Below are positions 1-11,550 of a stretch of DNA of 64,000 nt, in pieces. The DNA comes from Hexactinellida sp. DTS-2022 (Eukaryota > Porifera > Hexactinellida). The notes beneath the pieces were generated by a model. That model had not been told where the DNA came from. It made no database searches and saw only the letters and a list, made by a program, of their open reading frames with translations. Location of the stretch: NCBI GenBank assembly GCA_028753945.1, contig JAPNXP010000001.1, positions 4,764,501 to 4,828,500 on the forward strand, read 5' to 3'. A program made the translations under genes and the position numbers. Every line of letters begins with the position of its first letter. The stretch's first letter is position 1.

Positions 1-78
1 CAGTAAACTCTCGTTATAACGAAGTGCTTCAGATATCCATTTCGTTATAGCCGACTTCGTTACAAAGGGAGTTCACTG
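1..78. mobile_element. pogo/Tigger-like MITE, at window edge
   Basis: A short palindromic element starts at base 1 with CAGTAAACTCTCGTTATAAC and ends with GAGTTCACTG followed by TA. The internal text (CGTTATAACGAAG and its reverse) matches the Tc1/mariner-pogo style of miniature element seen repeatedly here. The left TA duplication lies outside the window. Confidence 0.6.
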
Positions 79-148
79 TAACTGTTTAGTTAATTATTCA
101 GATAGTGCCCAGTACTCAATATTTATTATTTAATAAAACGAAAGCCTA

Positions 149-349
149 TTTAATTAAGAGATATCTTATATGTAGACCGTCTATTTCTAGACCAGGTTTT
201 CTTACATATACATTAGTATTACCCATAAAAAGCAGGGCTTTTGGTCTACAGAATTTATAGACGGTCTACAAATTTTTGGCTTATTTGTATGGGCTTTAAT
301 AGACCGTCTAGAAATAGACCGTCTACATATAAGGATGCTCTTTAATTAA
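149..349. mobile_element. MITE with about 45-bp inverted ends
   Basis: The arms at 149-195 and 304-349 are near-perfect reverse complements, starting TTTAATTAAGAG and carrying the phrase TAGACCGTCTA. The same phrase recurs inverted in the interior, so the transcript would fold into a long hairpin. No coding capacity. The superfamily cannot be assigned because no clear target duplication is seen. Confidence 0.55.
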
Positions 350-377
350 ACCACCTCATATACGGATGTTGCGTCAC

Positions 378-475
378 ACGAGTAGCGCATGCGCCAGGTA
401 CTAGTAGCGCATGCGCCAGGTACTTTTAGCGCATGCGCCAGGTACTAGTAGCGCATGCGCCAGGTACTTTTAAAT
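378..475. repeat. Four tandem 22-bp units with GCGCATGCGC palindromes
   Basis: GCGCATGCGC occurs at 385-394, 407-416, 429-438 and 451-460, exactly 22 bp apart, each followed by CAGGTACT. GCGCATGCGC is the core of the known metazoan NRF-1 binding consensus. Helical phasing (about two turns) would put all four sites on one DNA face. No gene start is visible just downstream, so a regulatory role is only a possibility. Confidence 0.6.
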
Positions 476-480
476 ATATG

Positions 481-3437
481 CGATTTAATTAACTATAAAG
501 CTCTGGCCAGGCACCGTCTACGGAGAAAAAAATAATCCAAAATTGCAGCCTGTGCCGACGCATGTTCCTTTGGTGGCACTATATTTTGATTGTGGTTTAT
601 TGATAGTGCCTCCAAAGGAACATGCTGTCGGTACAGGCTGCAATTTTTGATTTTTTTTTGCCAAGTCATCAACGCCTCAAGGTGTCAAGAACCGTTTGTT
701 AATTGGTCCGAGTCACAAGGAACGGTGATAAATTTGAAGTTTGTTTCTATCATAAACCATTTTGAGTTTAATGCCATTCATTCATTATGTATTGATAATA
801 AATTATATTATCAGTTATATATTTTAGCAATGTTATCCACGGTTGGTTGAGTTGAGTCAACAAATTCCTTATATTATATTATTATATTTAATCCATTGTA
901 TAGTAATACTACAATTAAATAGAAGCCAGCTGGAATTTATAAGTTAAATCAATATAATTATCGCAAGTTGAATCAATAGACTGAATAGAGCTTATTAGAT
1001 TTAACAAGTTAAATCAATATAATTATTACAACTTGAAACAGTAGAATTAGATTTAACAGTTTACTGAATCTGAAGTGTGAGGAAATACAGGAGATTGGTA
1101 CCCCAATTGTAGCTCAAACGTAGGCCAAATTGAACTTTTGTGATTTTCCAAAAGGTGTAGTATTTAATTCTCTATCCAAATATGTAAATCTTATCAAGTT
1201 CATTATTAATTAGTTGCTGTTAAGAGCCATAATTAGCTTAAATGGATGTTAAAATTATTTGATCAAAATCGTAACACCAGGTGCAAATTAGACGGTCACT
1301 CCGAACCTAAATGCCAAGTTTCAGCCCTCAATGTATCAAGGTGTGGTCAGGGCACCGTCTATGGAGAATTTTTTTTCCAAAATTGCAGCCTGTGCCGACG
1401 GATGTTCCTTTGGTGGCACTATATTTTGTTGGTGGTTTATTGATAGCTGTCGGTGAAGGCTGCAATTTTGGATTTTTTTTTCGCCATGTCATCATCACTA
1501 TTAAGGTGTTAAATTATTTCAGAAAGGTGTTTCAAAAGGCAACGACCCTTAGTGAGTGGGAAGTTTCCATTTAGCTCACATCATTTGAGAGATATTCAAG
1601 TTTCAGTAGAATATAATCTGTGATGACTCAGCATTTTTTAAAGTGCTTGTTGGGTATTCACCCAACTCCAACCGATCCATGCGAATTATTTAATTCACAA
1701 AATTGTAAAAATACATTTTTTGACGGTGTCATCATCACCTCAAGGTGTCAAGACCCACTTGTATAGGTGGTACGTGGCATAAGGACCAATTGATAAATTG
1801 AAAGTTTGTTTCTATCTTCTATAATCTCTGAGATTAATGATATTTAATTAATTATTTATAATATAACACCTATTTCAATGTCAACTTACAATTATTAAGT
1901 TAAATTATTTTGTCATGAATAATACATTAATTTATTTGGCTATCAAATTTCAATTCCGCACACTCGAAAACCCCTAATAAACAAATTGGAAGCATCTATA
2001 TATGTCATATACTGACTGAATTAATTATAATTAATTACGTCAGTATATTTATAGGGCAACAGTATTCCTGCAGTAAATATTATCACAAAATCTGTCGTTG
2101 TTAAGGAATGTAATATCTTAGTTTTCAATTAGAAAATAGAAGACTACTCGATCTCACAAGTTGAATAAATATAATTAGTACAGGTTGAAACAATAGATTC
2201 TAATTAACACTTTCATTTGAACTGAAGTGTTTGTAAACAAAGGGAATTTGCAACTCAATTGTGGCACAAACGAAACCCAATTTAAATATTCGTGCACTGT
2301 GAAAAGGTGTAGAATTAGATTCTCTATCGAATGCATATAAATTGAATTTTCGCGCACTATTTATTGATCCTTTTCTAACATTGAACAGGTGTAAAATGTG
2401 TCCAAAAAATCTAATAAAAAATCGTGACCCCAGGTGCACATCTGTAACCCATGAGACACCTGTTCTGAAATTTCAGTTCTTACTAAATTTAACTGTTCTG
2501 TGGAGAGGATACGGAAGGATAACAAACCAAAGCAGTAAGATTAGAACTGGGCCATTATACTATAGTATAGTCGGCACAGTAATAAAATCCAAATTGCAGC
2601 TGTGCCGAGGCATGTTCCTTTGGTGGCACTATATTTTGTTGGTGGTTTATTGATAGTGCCTCCAAAGGAACATGCTGTCGGCACAGCTGCAATTTTGGAT
2701 TTTTTTTCCGCCATGTCATCATCACCATGAAGGTGTTAAATTATTTAAGAAAGGTGTTTAAGAAGGCATCGACTCTTAGAGTGGTGGAAGCTGCCATTTA
2801 GCTCACTTGACTTTAGAGATATTCAAGTTTCAGTCGAATATAATGGTTGATGACTCAGCATTTTTTATGTACGTGTTGGGTGATCACCCAAAACCAACCG
2901 ACCCATTTGAATTATATAATTCACAAAAATGTGAAAACACATTTTTTTTACGATGTCATCAACACCTCAAGGTGTCAAGACACATTTGTAGAGGTGCTAC
3001 GTGGTATAAGGATCAATTGATAAATTGGAAGTTTGTCTCTATCTTGCATAATCTCTGAGATTAATGTTATTTATCAAATCAGTATAAATAATTAGAAATT
3101 TATTAATAATATAACACCATTATTATGTACAGCAAAATTAATGAAGTCCAATTATTTGCAATTATTATTAATTTTAATTTAATTTAATTATCATACTTGA
3201 ATTCAGCGTACTCGATACCCCAATAATCTAATTGGAACCGTTTCTATAAGTTAAACACAGAGCGAATTAATTAGAATTAAATACGTCATGTATCCATTCC
3301 ATTGTGCAAGAATATTCCAAAATTGCAGCCTGTGTCGACAGCATGTTACATTGGAGGCACTATCAATAAACCACCAACAAAATATAGTGCCACCAAAGGA
3401 ACATGCGTCGGTACAGGCTGCAATTTTGGATTTTTTT
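481..3437 (+). repeat. Family R: tandem copies of a hairpin-bearing repeat
   Basis: At least two units of 1.1-1.2 kb lie head to tail, sharing blocks such as the region around CACCTCAAGGTGTCAAGA (about 675, 1737, 2970) and the block starting CCAGGTGCA. Each unit carries a long imperfect hairpin: 535-650, 1376-1475 (right arm partly deleted), 2585-2705 and 3316-3432 (reverse orientation). The same family is present inverted at 30112-35830. Open frames inside are short and not conserved. A non-autonomous transposon family is likely; the class is unknown. Confidence 0.7.
2585..2705 (+). other. Best example of the family R hairpin
   Basis: The arms, about 50 bp each, read from ATCCAAATTGCAGCTGTGCC through CATGTTCCTTTGG and back again, separated by a loop of about 20 bases (TTTTGTTGGTGGTTTATTG). 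Other copies keep the pairing even where the sequence differs (GCAGCC versus GCAGC pairs with its partner arm). A transcript would give a dsRNA stem long enough for small-RNA processing, but no promoter is identified. Confidence 0.6.
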
Positions 3438-4439
3438 CTCTCGCTCGCTTCGCTTGCTCGTCTAAAATGTAAATCTACACTTATATTGAAACGAATAACA
3501 CTAACGAAAAGCATTTTATTATGTGTGTCAAGATATACATACGAACATGTTATTTATTCTTATTAAGTTTGACATAAATCAAAATAATCACTTAGGAACG
3601 CAGATAATATTGAAATACTATATAGTTTGTAGTACAGAGAATCCCTGTACGCTTGAATAGGGTATTAATTTACACAAAACTAAATGCTACATTTAGGGTT
3701 AGGCATTTTTTATGTATTATTCGACAAACAATCAATAATTTATCCATCTAGTAATCCATATACAAATTTATTACATCCCTGTACGCCTTGACAGAACATC
3801 CAAAATGGTTGAAATCCCTGTACGGTTGACAGGAATGGACTGTTAGTAATCTAGATGCGCCTTCTAGGATATTCCTAGTTATTTTGGCAACTTTGGTTCT
3901 AACTTCTAATTAACTGTTTTACAAACCCAATACACCTTTTACTTTAGACCTGTTACCTGTCAAAATTGACTTTATACTGTCATTTAGCTAGTAGTTAAGC
4001 TGTAGTATTTGCTGGGGTTGAAAAATTCTTGTTAATGTATTAATTTTGTAGGCTACATTTCATACTTTGCAGGATATTAAACTAGAAAGCTTCATCTTTA
4101 TCGGCTAGTTTTTGGTAACGTCAACTGCTAGATCTAACACCAATATAATGTCCCCCCCCCCCCCCCCCTGGCATTTCTATGCCCCCCCTAGGTGAAAAAT
4201 CCTGGCAACGTCCCTGAGTACAGAGATTCCAACCATTTGGCTGTGCTTTACATGCGTACAGGGAATTATTACATTTGTACAAGGATTTTAAGATTTGACA
4301 AATTACTGATTGCAAGTCTAATAATACCTAAAATGAAAAAGAAAATTGGGGTTTCCAGGGATTTTGGCCAATGTACAGGGAAAAATTGGAGCCCCGTATA
4401 GAGATATGAATGTACAGCAGGGCTACTCATTGCCAGCGC
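3438..4439. other. AT-rich stretch without a gene
   Basis: No coding region is recognised. It contains several copies of the phrase ATCCCTGTACG (about 3641, 3777, 3815) and a 17-base C run at 4152-4168. The segment 4158-4214 ends in CCTGGCAACGTCCCTG, which looks like one end of a hAT-type miniature element whose other end I cannot place. Confidence 0.4.
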
Positions 4440-4570
4440 CACTTGTTGTGAGGTGTGGGTGTAGTGGGTGTCACTCTATAGTCTAGTGGGTGTCACTGTA
4501 CAAGCACCGCTTCATTTCCTTGAGGCAGTGGGTGTCCGGACACCCAGGACACCCCCGGTGGCGCCGGACT
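4440..4570. mobile_element. Small hAT-type MITE with 8-bp target duplication
   Basis: GC-rich 131-bp insert flanked on both sides by GCTACTCA (4432-4439 and 4571-4578). The ends share the complementary core GGCGCCAC / GCGCCAC. The interior is a run of GTGGGTGTCAC-like repeats. An 8-bp duplication is the hAT signature. Confidence 0.65.
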
Positions 4571-4789
4571 GCTACTCAAATAAAGCTGATTGATAACATG
4601 AAGACGAAGTCAAAACAATACAAAAGGTTGAATCACATATTCTATAGAACTCTATAGAGAGTATATTTTCCCCAAAGATTTACATCTGTTTTAAATTACA
4701 GATTAAATTGGAATTTTTAGCACTTTTAAAACTACACGGGACTATTTAGGTGCCAAACCGGGCCGGAAACTAAATATAATATTATTAAA

Positions 4790-4831
4790 GTATGGAGAGA
4801 GCTCTATCTCTCTTTCTCTTTCTCTCCATAC
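4790..4831. other. Pyrimidine/purine hairpin
   Basis: GTATGGAGAGAG pairs with CTCTCTCCATAC across a CT-rich loop. This looks like an isolated mirror/inverted structure rather than a gene. Confidence 0.4.
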
Positions 4832-4873
4832 TCTTGTCTATTCTATCCCTCGAGAGAGGAGGATAATTAAATA

Positions 4874-4960
4874 AGGGGCAGTTCAAACATTAAGTAACGT
4901 TTCCAAGGGGGGGAGCCCCGAGGGGGGAGTTAATTAACCATGTGTGACAGACATTGGTTA
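4874..4960 (+). mobile_element. Unpaired left end of a MITE family
   Basis: GGGGCAGTTCAAACATTAAG, followed by the G-rich block and CATGTGTGACAGAC, is the same as the left end of the element at 5994-6151. A matching right end is not adjacent, so this copy may be truncated, or its partner may be the right end at 6151 with everything between nested. Confidence 0.4.
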
Positions 4961-5330
4961 TTGTGAGACAAAATGCATGGATTTTTTTCAGGTTGAGACC
5001 TTAGTGTAACTCAGCGTGGCCTTGGTGTAACTCAACACTGCAGCGGCCGCGGCCGACCCATAATCGTGGTGTAACTCCAAAAAATCTTGGTGCAAAATTT
5101 ACACCAAGATCTGCCTTAAATAACCCTATGCTAAAGTTTAAATTTATACTTAAGTTTTTGCAAAAACACTCTAAGTTTTGGCATTGATTGGCATGTTTGC
5201 TGCACGCAAGTTTATAGTATTAAGTAAATAGTTATTTATATTTACTATATAAACTCGAGATACTAGCAACAGCAAAAGTAACAACAATAACAAGAACAAT
5301 AACACCACAATACTATTAAAAACATAAGTA

Positions 5331-5515
5331 CAGAAGACTCCGCTTAATCGGGACACCGGTTAATCGGTTTCTCCGCTTAATCGGGTCAAAATTTCACCGG
5401 ATTTATGCGACGGAATTACAGTTTGGCTTAAAATATTTTCGGTTAATCGGTTTCTCCGCTTAATCGGGTCAAAATGACCTGGTCCCGATGTGACCCAATT
5501 AAGCGGAGTCGACTG
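5331..5515. mobile_element. pogo-like MITE (AAGCGGAGTC ends)
   Basis: The 185-bp element is flanked by TA at both ends. It starts CAGAAGACTCCGCTTAATCG and ends in the complement ATTAAGCGGAGTCGACTG. Subterminal copies of CGGTTTCTCCGCTTAATCGG occur twice. Related copies are at 34189, 43608 and 55189. Confidence 0.75.
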
Positions 5516-5993
5516 TATTTATATTTTAGATATTCAACTGATATTAGTTAATTTTAATCTTGTTTTTTTATCAAATAAGCATACGAATATATAAGGGCAT
5601 TATCAATCCTGGAAAAAGGATTGCTAACCTAGGTTCTAGAAGGATCTAAGATCCTATCCCAATCCTGGAAATTGGCTCTCGATTCGGATCGAAATAAATA
5701 TTAATAAATATTAAATTAAAAAGTATTATGTAAATCTCAAAGACAAATATGTAATCTAATTATTTAAACTATTACTTCAATTCTTCTCACACATATGACA
5801 TAATCCCTATGAACACATACAGTTCAGTATCCATTACAACATGTGACATCTTAGAATAGGTAGGCTTGTAGTGTATATAATATCAAACTGGATTATCTTT
5901 GATTTAGAAATGAGAGATTTATACTGCTTCTGTTTTATATTTGTGAGTTTGGTAAGTTTTAAGTAATTAAAATAAATCAGAGCAGAGTTAATA

Positions 5994-6151
5994 AGGATAG
6001 TTCAAATGTTTCGTAATGCTCTCAAGGAGAGGGGGCGGTAACCTATGTGTGACAGACCATCCTTTAGTATTACAAAAATGCTTGACATTGGGAAGGGGTG
6101 TGTGTGTCTAATTTTCTTGGTTCTTAAGTTACATAATGTTTGAACGCCCCA
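5994..6151. mobile_element. MITE with GTTCAAA-type inverted ends
   Basis: Starts AGGATAGTTCAAATGTTTCG and ends TACATAATGTTTGAACGCCC, imperfect reverse complements. It shares the internal block CTATGTGTGACAGACCAT with 4940-4965. No frame of interest. Confidence 0.5.
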
Positions 6152-6959
6152 TAACTTTTGTCTATAATAAATAAATATCTAAAAATATTATACTATAGTA
6201 TTTTGTTTGGATTATATGCTCATTTAGCAAGTAATAGATATGATCACTATAGGGATATTATCACTATGTTACACTCAACACTTCGTGCCTTGCGATAAAA
6301 CAATTAATTTTATTCAGAACAAAAGTATTTTATAATTTTTTTGTATTATCATGATGACGACATATTTTGACAATGAGTAATCATATTTGAGATTTTGGGT
6401 AGAGAATATATTGGTACTATTAATGTACAATGTTGTGTAAAATTTTACACTTTTAAAAAGGTGACAATATCGTCATAATTCCATGCTAGGTGTGAATTTT
6501 CGTTCAAGACTCGAACATGTCAGAGCCAGACCAAAAATACCCCTGTATGCCAAAATCAACCCTGGGGACATCGTAGTTACTTCAATCAATTCTGGAAATA
6601 CAAACAAATATCCATATTACGGGAACCAGTCAACTCGTACAAGTTACTATCTAGAGTGGATGCTGGTTATAAGAACACCCTGGTAAATACTAAACTTAGG
6701 TGAGAAATACTAATCTTGTTTAATAACATCCAATAAACCTCAACCAATAAAAATTATAAATATGATAACTTATGAAAAGAATATTATCTATTAAGTGAAG
6801 TATCACTAGTGATTTATCATAGGTAAGTTTGAGATAAACAATGATTAGTCCTTCTATTGAGCATATTATTTGACCACATTCGTCTAGTTACTAGTAGGTG
6901 TTTTGAGTTTCTCAGAGTCATCGTTTTTGCCCTATAGTTTTCCCATGCTTTACATATCA
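6152..6959. other. AT-rich stretch, Helitron-derived remnant inside
   Basis: No gene is seen. The part 6520-6615 (CCCCTGTATGCCAAAATCA then TTCAATCAATTC) resembles the subterminal sequence of the Helitron at 6960-7470 and of the one at 17507-17767, so it is probably an old Helitron fragment. The rest is unassigned. Confidence 0.4.
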
Positions 6960-7470
6960 CTAGCGCGCTTCGCTTGCTAGGTCGCTTCGCGGCAGAACAC
7001 AACGACACACCAACCGCTTTGCGGTTGGTGTGTGGTTTATATACTCCTAATATTGATTATAAAGCGTAAATAGGCCTAAAATAGTCAAATTTAACAATGT
7101 GAAATTTAGTGATTACGTCATCATGCGATAATGAGTAAGCAGTGGCAATCTGGTGTGATCAACGTGTCCGCATCATTAATATACATGTTCTATTAAATTT
7201 TCAGATTTTTTACTCTTAGAGGGCGCGAATTATTTTCGATTAAGTGAATTTTCATGGTACTCGAAATGTGACAATGACGTCATAACTTGTCGAGGTGTGA
7301 GAAATTTTGAGTGGAAACCTAAACTTGTTGGCGGGTGCGAAAAGTTACCCCTATATGCCAAAAATCACATTTGGAAACCGTCCATTTTCTTCAATCAACT
7401 CGTAACATACAAACGAATATATACACATATATACACATATACACCCAGCCTTGTGTTTTAATAGTATAGA
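6960..7470 (-). mobile_element. Non-autonomous Helitron, about 0.5 kb
   Basis: Read on the - strand, it begins TCTATACTATTAAAACACAA (at 7470) and ends in a GC-rich hairpin segment followed by GCGCGCTAG (6960). The flanking bases are A before and T after, the hallmark A|T Helitron insertion without duplication. It has no coding capacity. It shares both ends with the copy at 36290-36682, which differs in its interior length. Confidence 0.8.
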
Positions 7471-7781
7471 TTCCTTGGCACCATCGATAACGCCGCCTTT
7501 GGCGTTTGGTGAGTTTTTCATTATGTTGCAAGCCTGAGTGCAGATCAACCAATTTAGCCTAAATAAAACTAACAATAATCTAATGAGCAATAATTTATAT
7601 AATATATATTTAAATAAATAGAATAAATAGAATACTCGCCAATTTACCTCTCTTGAGAGCAACTCATTGTAGAGCTCTACAAGCAAATAAAATTCCAAAT
7701 TACTTCTTGCTGCGGATCGATTCAAACTGGAGTGCCAACCTTCGACATCATTATTTGTTCTTATTAACTGGTGGTAGGCAC

Positions 7782-8560
7782 CAGTGGTGCTCTGCTCAAT
7801 ATGGGAGCGGTAGTGTGATTCCAAAAATTGAATAAATTGACAAATAAATGATTAATTAATTACTCACAAAAACCAAAAAACTAGTCAGTCATTATAACCA
7901 AGTCGGTTATAACGAAGTGCCTGCTTATAACGAAGTCCTTCAATGGTTGGAAAATCATTCTATCATATTACATTATTAAAAATTTCGTTACACCGAAATG
8001 GAATTAAAGAAATTCGGCTTAAAACGAAGTGATTTAAATCCCATATACCCTCTAAGCTATTGATTTTATTCCGGTCATAACAAACTCTGATTATAACTCA
8101 ATGAAACCACGGTCCCGAGCACTTCGTTATAACGGGTGTAGTATAGAGTTAGTCGAGCGATGTGTGATATCCCAACACTTACTAGCTAGTAGGGAACACA
8201 TTACTAGGCAACTATATAAGCGACTAGCGCCTCTATTAGTTATGTAGTTTACTATTATTTTAGTTATTGTGTATTACTTTCAGTAAGTATTATTATCTAT
8301 TTACCAACTGCTTCTTCACACGGGGGTTAAATGTACTTCAATATCTCATTATATTCCTGAGATTGGGAATTACTAGTTTTAACTCCACGTATATATTGGG
8401 AAGAATTCTAAGCCATATCAACCTAGATGTAAATAACTTGTTATAGTCTCACCAACAGCAAATAATATAATTTAAAAGTAAAGTAAGGGAGCGGCGCTCC
8501 CACAATCTGAAACACTATGGGAGCGGCGCTCCCACCCGCTCCCACAGCAGGACACCACTG
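7782..8560. mobile_element. hAT-type element in a coding exon
   Basis: Flanked by perfect 8-bp duplications GTAGGCAC (7774-7781, 8561-8568). Starts CAGTGGTGCTCTGCTCA and ends GCAGGACACCACTG. Near the ends are GGGAGCGGCGCTCCC palindromes. No transposase. It contains a nested pogo-like element at 7886-8141. Confidence 0.8.
7886..8141. mobile_element. pogo-like MITE nested in the hAT element
   Basis: Starts CAGTCATTATAACCAAGTCG and ends in ACTTCGTTATAACGGGTG, with CGAAGT and TTATAAC subterminal repeats like those at 1-78. The right end has lost the canonical CTG, so it is the older, eroded kind. Confidence 0.5.
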
Positions 8561-8703
8561 GTAGGCACTCCAACAATTTGGTTTCCACATGCTGTTTATT
8601 ATCCAAGTTTGATAAATGTAGTTAGTTAGGTCTGTTAATTGTGGTGTATTCGCCTTTTGGCGCAATTGCCTAATTTGTAAGCAATAAATCAATTGACTAT
8701 TAG

Positions 8704-10041
8704 CAGGGACTTCTTTAATATAGGGACTGTAAACTTCGTTTTACGGTAAAATTAGCGTAGGCCTAAAACAGTATTGTTACTTATTGATATCCCGTAATCC
8801 GCTAATGTTAGACACAGGAAATGTATTATTGTCGTATAGGAAGTCATATTTTGGGAGTCCAACGGTCATATTGGTTTATCGAAAATATTTGTGGGGAATG
8901 TAAGTTATGCGATTCTCACACCTTTCCATATATGGTAATATTGTTAAAATCTCGAGATTAATCAGTTTTATACATTGAAATTTATTATTGGCGAATGGGA
9001 AATGGGAATTCATATTTAGGGACTCAGTTGATCACATTGATTCACCTAAGGCGTTTCCCTTAGCCTATATTATTATTTTGGCACTCTCCACAGGAGGATT
9101 GCCCCGACCCTGTTTTGTAGTTTAGCTAATTCTTACCTATCAGATATCTGTCATTATGTTGTTTATTAAAAAATCTTGATAAGTTTCTTTCAAATCTATA
9201 TTTAAATCAATGTTGTCCAATAAAATTTATTAAGTGGTGATGAGAAATGGATTTAGGACAACATATTCTGATAAAATTCAAAAAAATTAATACTTTATAC
9301 ATTAATTTCCCAATAACTCTGCTGTTATTCAATAGACCGGCTAACTGGTTAATAAAATCTATAACCGTTAACCGATGTCAGCAACGGTTAACCGGTTAAC
9401 CGAATCCAGCCTTGTTGTTTTTTAATAAACAACATAATGACAGATATCTGATAGGTAAGAATTAGCTATACTAAAAAACAGGGTCGGGGCAATCCTCCTG
9501 TGGAGAGTGCCAAAATAATAATATAGGCTAAGGGGACGCCTTAGGTAAATCAATGTGATCACTGAGTCCCTAAATATGAATTCCCATTTCCCATTCGCCA
9601 ATAATAAATTTCATATGGATAAAGCTAACTAATCTCGAGATTTTAACAATATTACCATATATGGAAAGGTGTGAGAATCGCATAACTTACATTCCACAAA
9701 TATTTTCGATAAACCAATATGACCGTTGGACTCCCAAAATATGATTTCCTGTACGAAAATGATACATTTCATATGTATATAGTTAAGTAATCTCGAGATT
9801 TTAACAATATTACCATATATGGAAGGGTGTGAAAATCGCATAACTTACATTCCACAAATATTTTCGATAAACCAATATGACCGTTGGACTCCCAAAATAT
9901 GACTTCCTATACGACAATAATACATTTCCTGTGTCTAGCATTAGCGGATTCGGGATATCAATAAGTAACAATACTGTTTTAGGCCTACGCTAATTTTACC
10001 GTAAAACGAAGTTTACAGTCCCTATATTAAAGAAGTCCCTG
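8704..10041. mobile_element. Fold-back element with arms of about 400 bp or more
   Basis: The ends CAGGGACTTCTTTAATATAG and its reverse complement open two long arms (roughly 8704-9175 and 9435-10041) around a short centre that includes TCCACAGGAGGATTGCCCCG. Flanks are CTATTAG on both sides (8697-8703, 10042-10048), a 7-bp duplication. The right arm contains an extra tandem copy of about 160 bp (AATCTCGAGATTTTAACAAT at about 9631 and 9789). No transposase. It sits next to the acceptor of the MULE exon. Confidence 0.75.
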
Positions 10042-10120
10042 CTATTAGATACTAAAGATCAGTAAATTATAATAAGTCCGCATGTTTTTGAGACGAATGA
10101 ATTACCTGAAGGTTTCTACT

Positions 10121-11202
10121 CAGTGATGTGCTCCGTTACTAGTAACGGAGTAGTGGTAACGGTAACGGGTGTCGACAAGTAACGGTAACAGAAAAAAGTA
10201 ATGATAACGGGCATAGGCGCCGATGTTGGGGTTCTGGGGGGGGTCTGGACCCCCCCAGGTCGGAAGGCTGGGGGGGTCTGGGGGGTACACTGGGGGGTAC
10301 TGGGGGGGTCCACTGGGGGAATATATAAACTAAATTTATTAAAATTGAATACGCATAGTATATAAATTGTGCAATTATATTCGTGCAAAAGTAAATATAT
10401 TAACATCATCTGTAATTGTTATATAATTTATAATAGAAGCTACTCGATCTCACAAAGTGACATCGAATAGCTTCTATTTTCAATTTGAAAACTAAGATTG
10501 TATATAAGATTATACACTACCATACGCGTAAATGTACCTATCCTGGTGGGCTCTGGAGAGTTAGGATCTACAAGGTCGTTGATGTGCTAGCATCCTGTTG
10601 AGTGAAGGATTACCCATGCCATAAGGTTGTAAATTTAATGTACTATATTTGTTTAAACCATTAGTAAGCATCATCATTGGCCTCCGAATGATCAAGTCGC
10701 TCGATCTTGGAACGAATTGACCTTTCTAATCAACCTTCGACCTTGGGCGGCCAAGGTCAAGGTCGAAAAATGTTGGTCCAAAAAGTTGTCCCCCCCCAGG
10801 AAATACCTCACTCCTACAAAGATCGGCGCCTATGATAACGGGCGTCGCGGAGTAACGGTAACGGACATCCGATACTTTTAACTAGTTACCGTTATCTTTA
10901 ATCAGTTACTCTTACCATTACATTACCGTAACACAGTAACAGTAACCTTATTCCATTGCCGTTACAACGTTATTTTAAATCAGTTACCGTTACATTAAAG
11001 TAACTGTACTGAATAAAGGTAAACGGATAAACTTAACAAAAGTAACGGAGTAACGGTAACGGAAGAAATAAAGTAAAAGTAACTGGAAAAAAAAGTAACG
11101 GTAACGGAACAAACAAAGTAACGGTAAAGGAGTAACGGTAAGGGAGATATATAGTAACGGTAACGGAGTAACGGAAGATTTAGTAACGGAGCACATTCAC
11201 TG
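10121..11202. mobile_element. GTAACGG-repeat MITE, outer element
   Basis: Ends CAGTGATGTGCTCCGTTACT and AGTAACGGAGCACATTCACTG are inverted. Much of the interior is degenerate GTAACGGTAACGG repeat on both sides of a nested element (10212-10834). Relatives are at 55854-55931 and 57987-58380. A matching 8-bp duplication is not evident for this copy. Confidence 0.65.
10212..10834. mobile_element. hAT-type element nested in the GTAACGG MITE
   Basis: Inverted ends CATAGGCGCCGAT / ATCGGCGCCTATG lie between perfect 8-bp duplications ATAACGGG (10204-10211 and 10835-10842). The first part is G-rich (repeats of GGGGGGTCTGG). The rest is AT-rich with a short hairpin around GAAGCTACTCGATCTCACA. No transposase. 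Confidence 0.75.
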
Positions 11203-11550
11203 TAAATTCTACGATGTGTTCAGCAGGTAGATAAGGCAGTGACATCAACCGTTTAATGTATTTATGACGGGAATCATCTTGTCTAAATATAGATTATAGA
11301 ATGTTACTTTTGTCAACAAACATACCAACAATTTATTACCTGTATGCTATTACGAGTCCCAATTCCTGTATTTTCTCCATACAGCCTGGTTCCAATGAAA
11401 CGCACACCCCATTAAACATACCTCAGCAAATACAATTGGAATTGAGGCTCACATAGCTAATTCAAAATCCCAAACTATTCTTGTAACAGATGGATAAGTA
11501 GGTAGAATATTCTCAATTTCAAGTAGAACCAATTGATAGTCGCTATTCCT

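Larger units (their letters stand above)
7640..8672 (-). pseudogene. MULE-like transposase C-terminal exon, split by a hAT element
   Basis: After an acceptor at about 8673 the - strand reads QLRQKANTPQL, then a segment ending MWKPNCWSAY. The frame resumes at 7773 with QLIRTNNDVEGWHSSLNRSA. RTNNDVEGWH-type motifs are typical of the C-terminal part of MULE-like transposases of invertebrates (family knowledge). The two halves are separated exactly by the 779-bp element at 7782-8560 with its 8-bp duplication. After residue 'LSRE' (about 7650) a donor-like GT follows. The N-terminal exons appear to be those at 11551-12110. The gene is dead: this insertion is in coding sequence. Confidence 0.6.

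Noticed and set aside
2342-2653. 103-codon open frame in family R
   Set aside because: It crosses the hairpin and a palindromic repeat, is not kept in the other copies, and resembles no protein.
5171-5356. Leucine-rich 61-codon - strand frame as a membrane protein
   Set aside because: It is a translation of an AAC/AAT microsatellite and includes a pogo-like MITE end.
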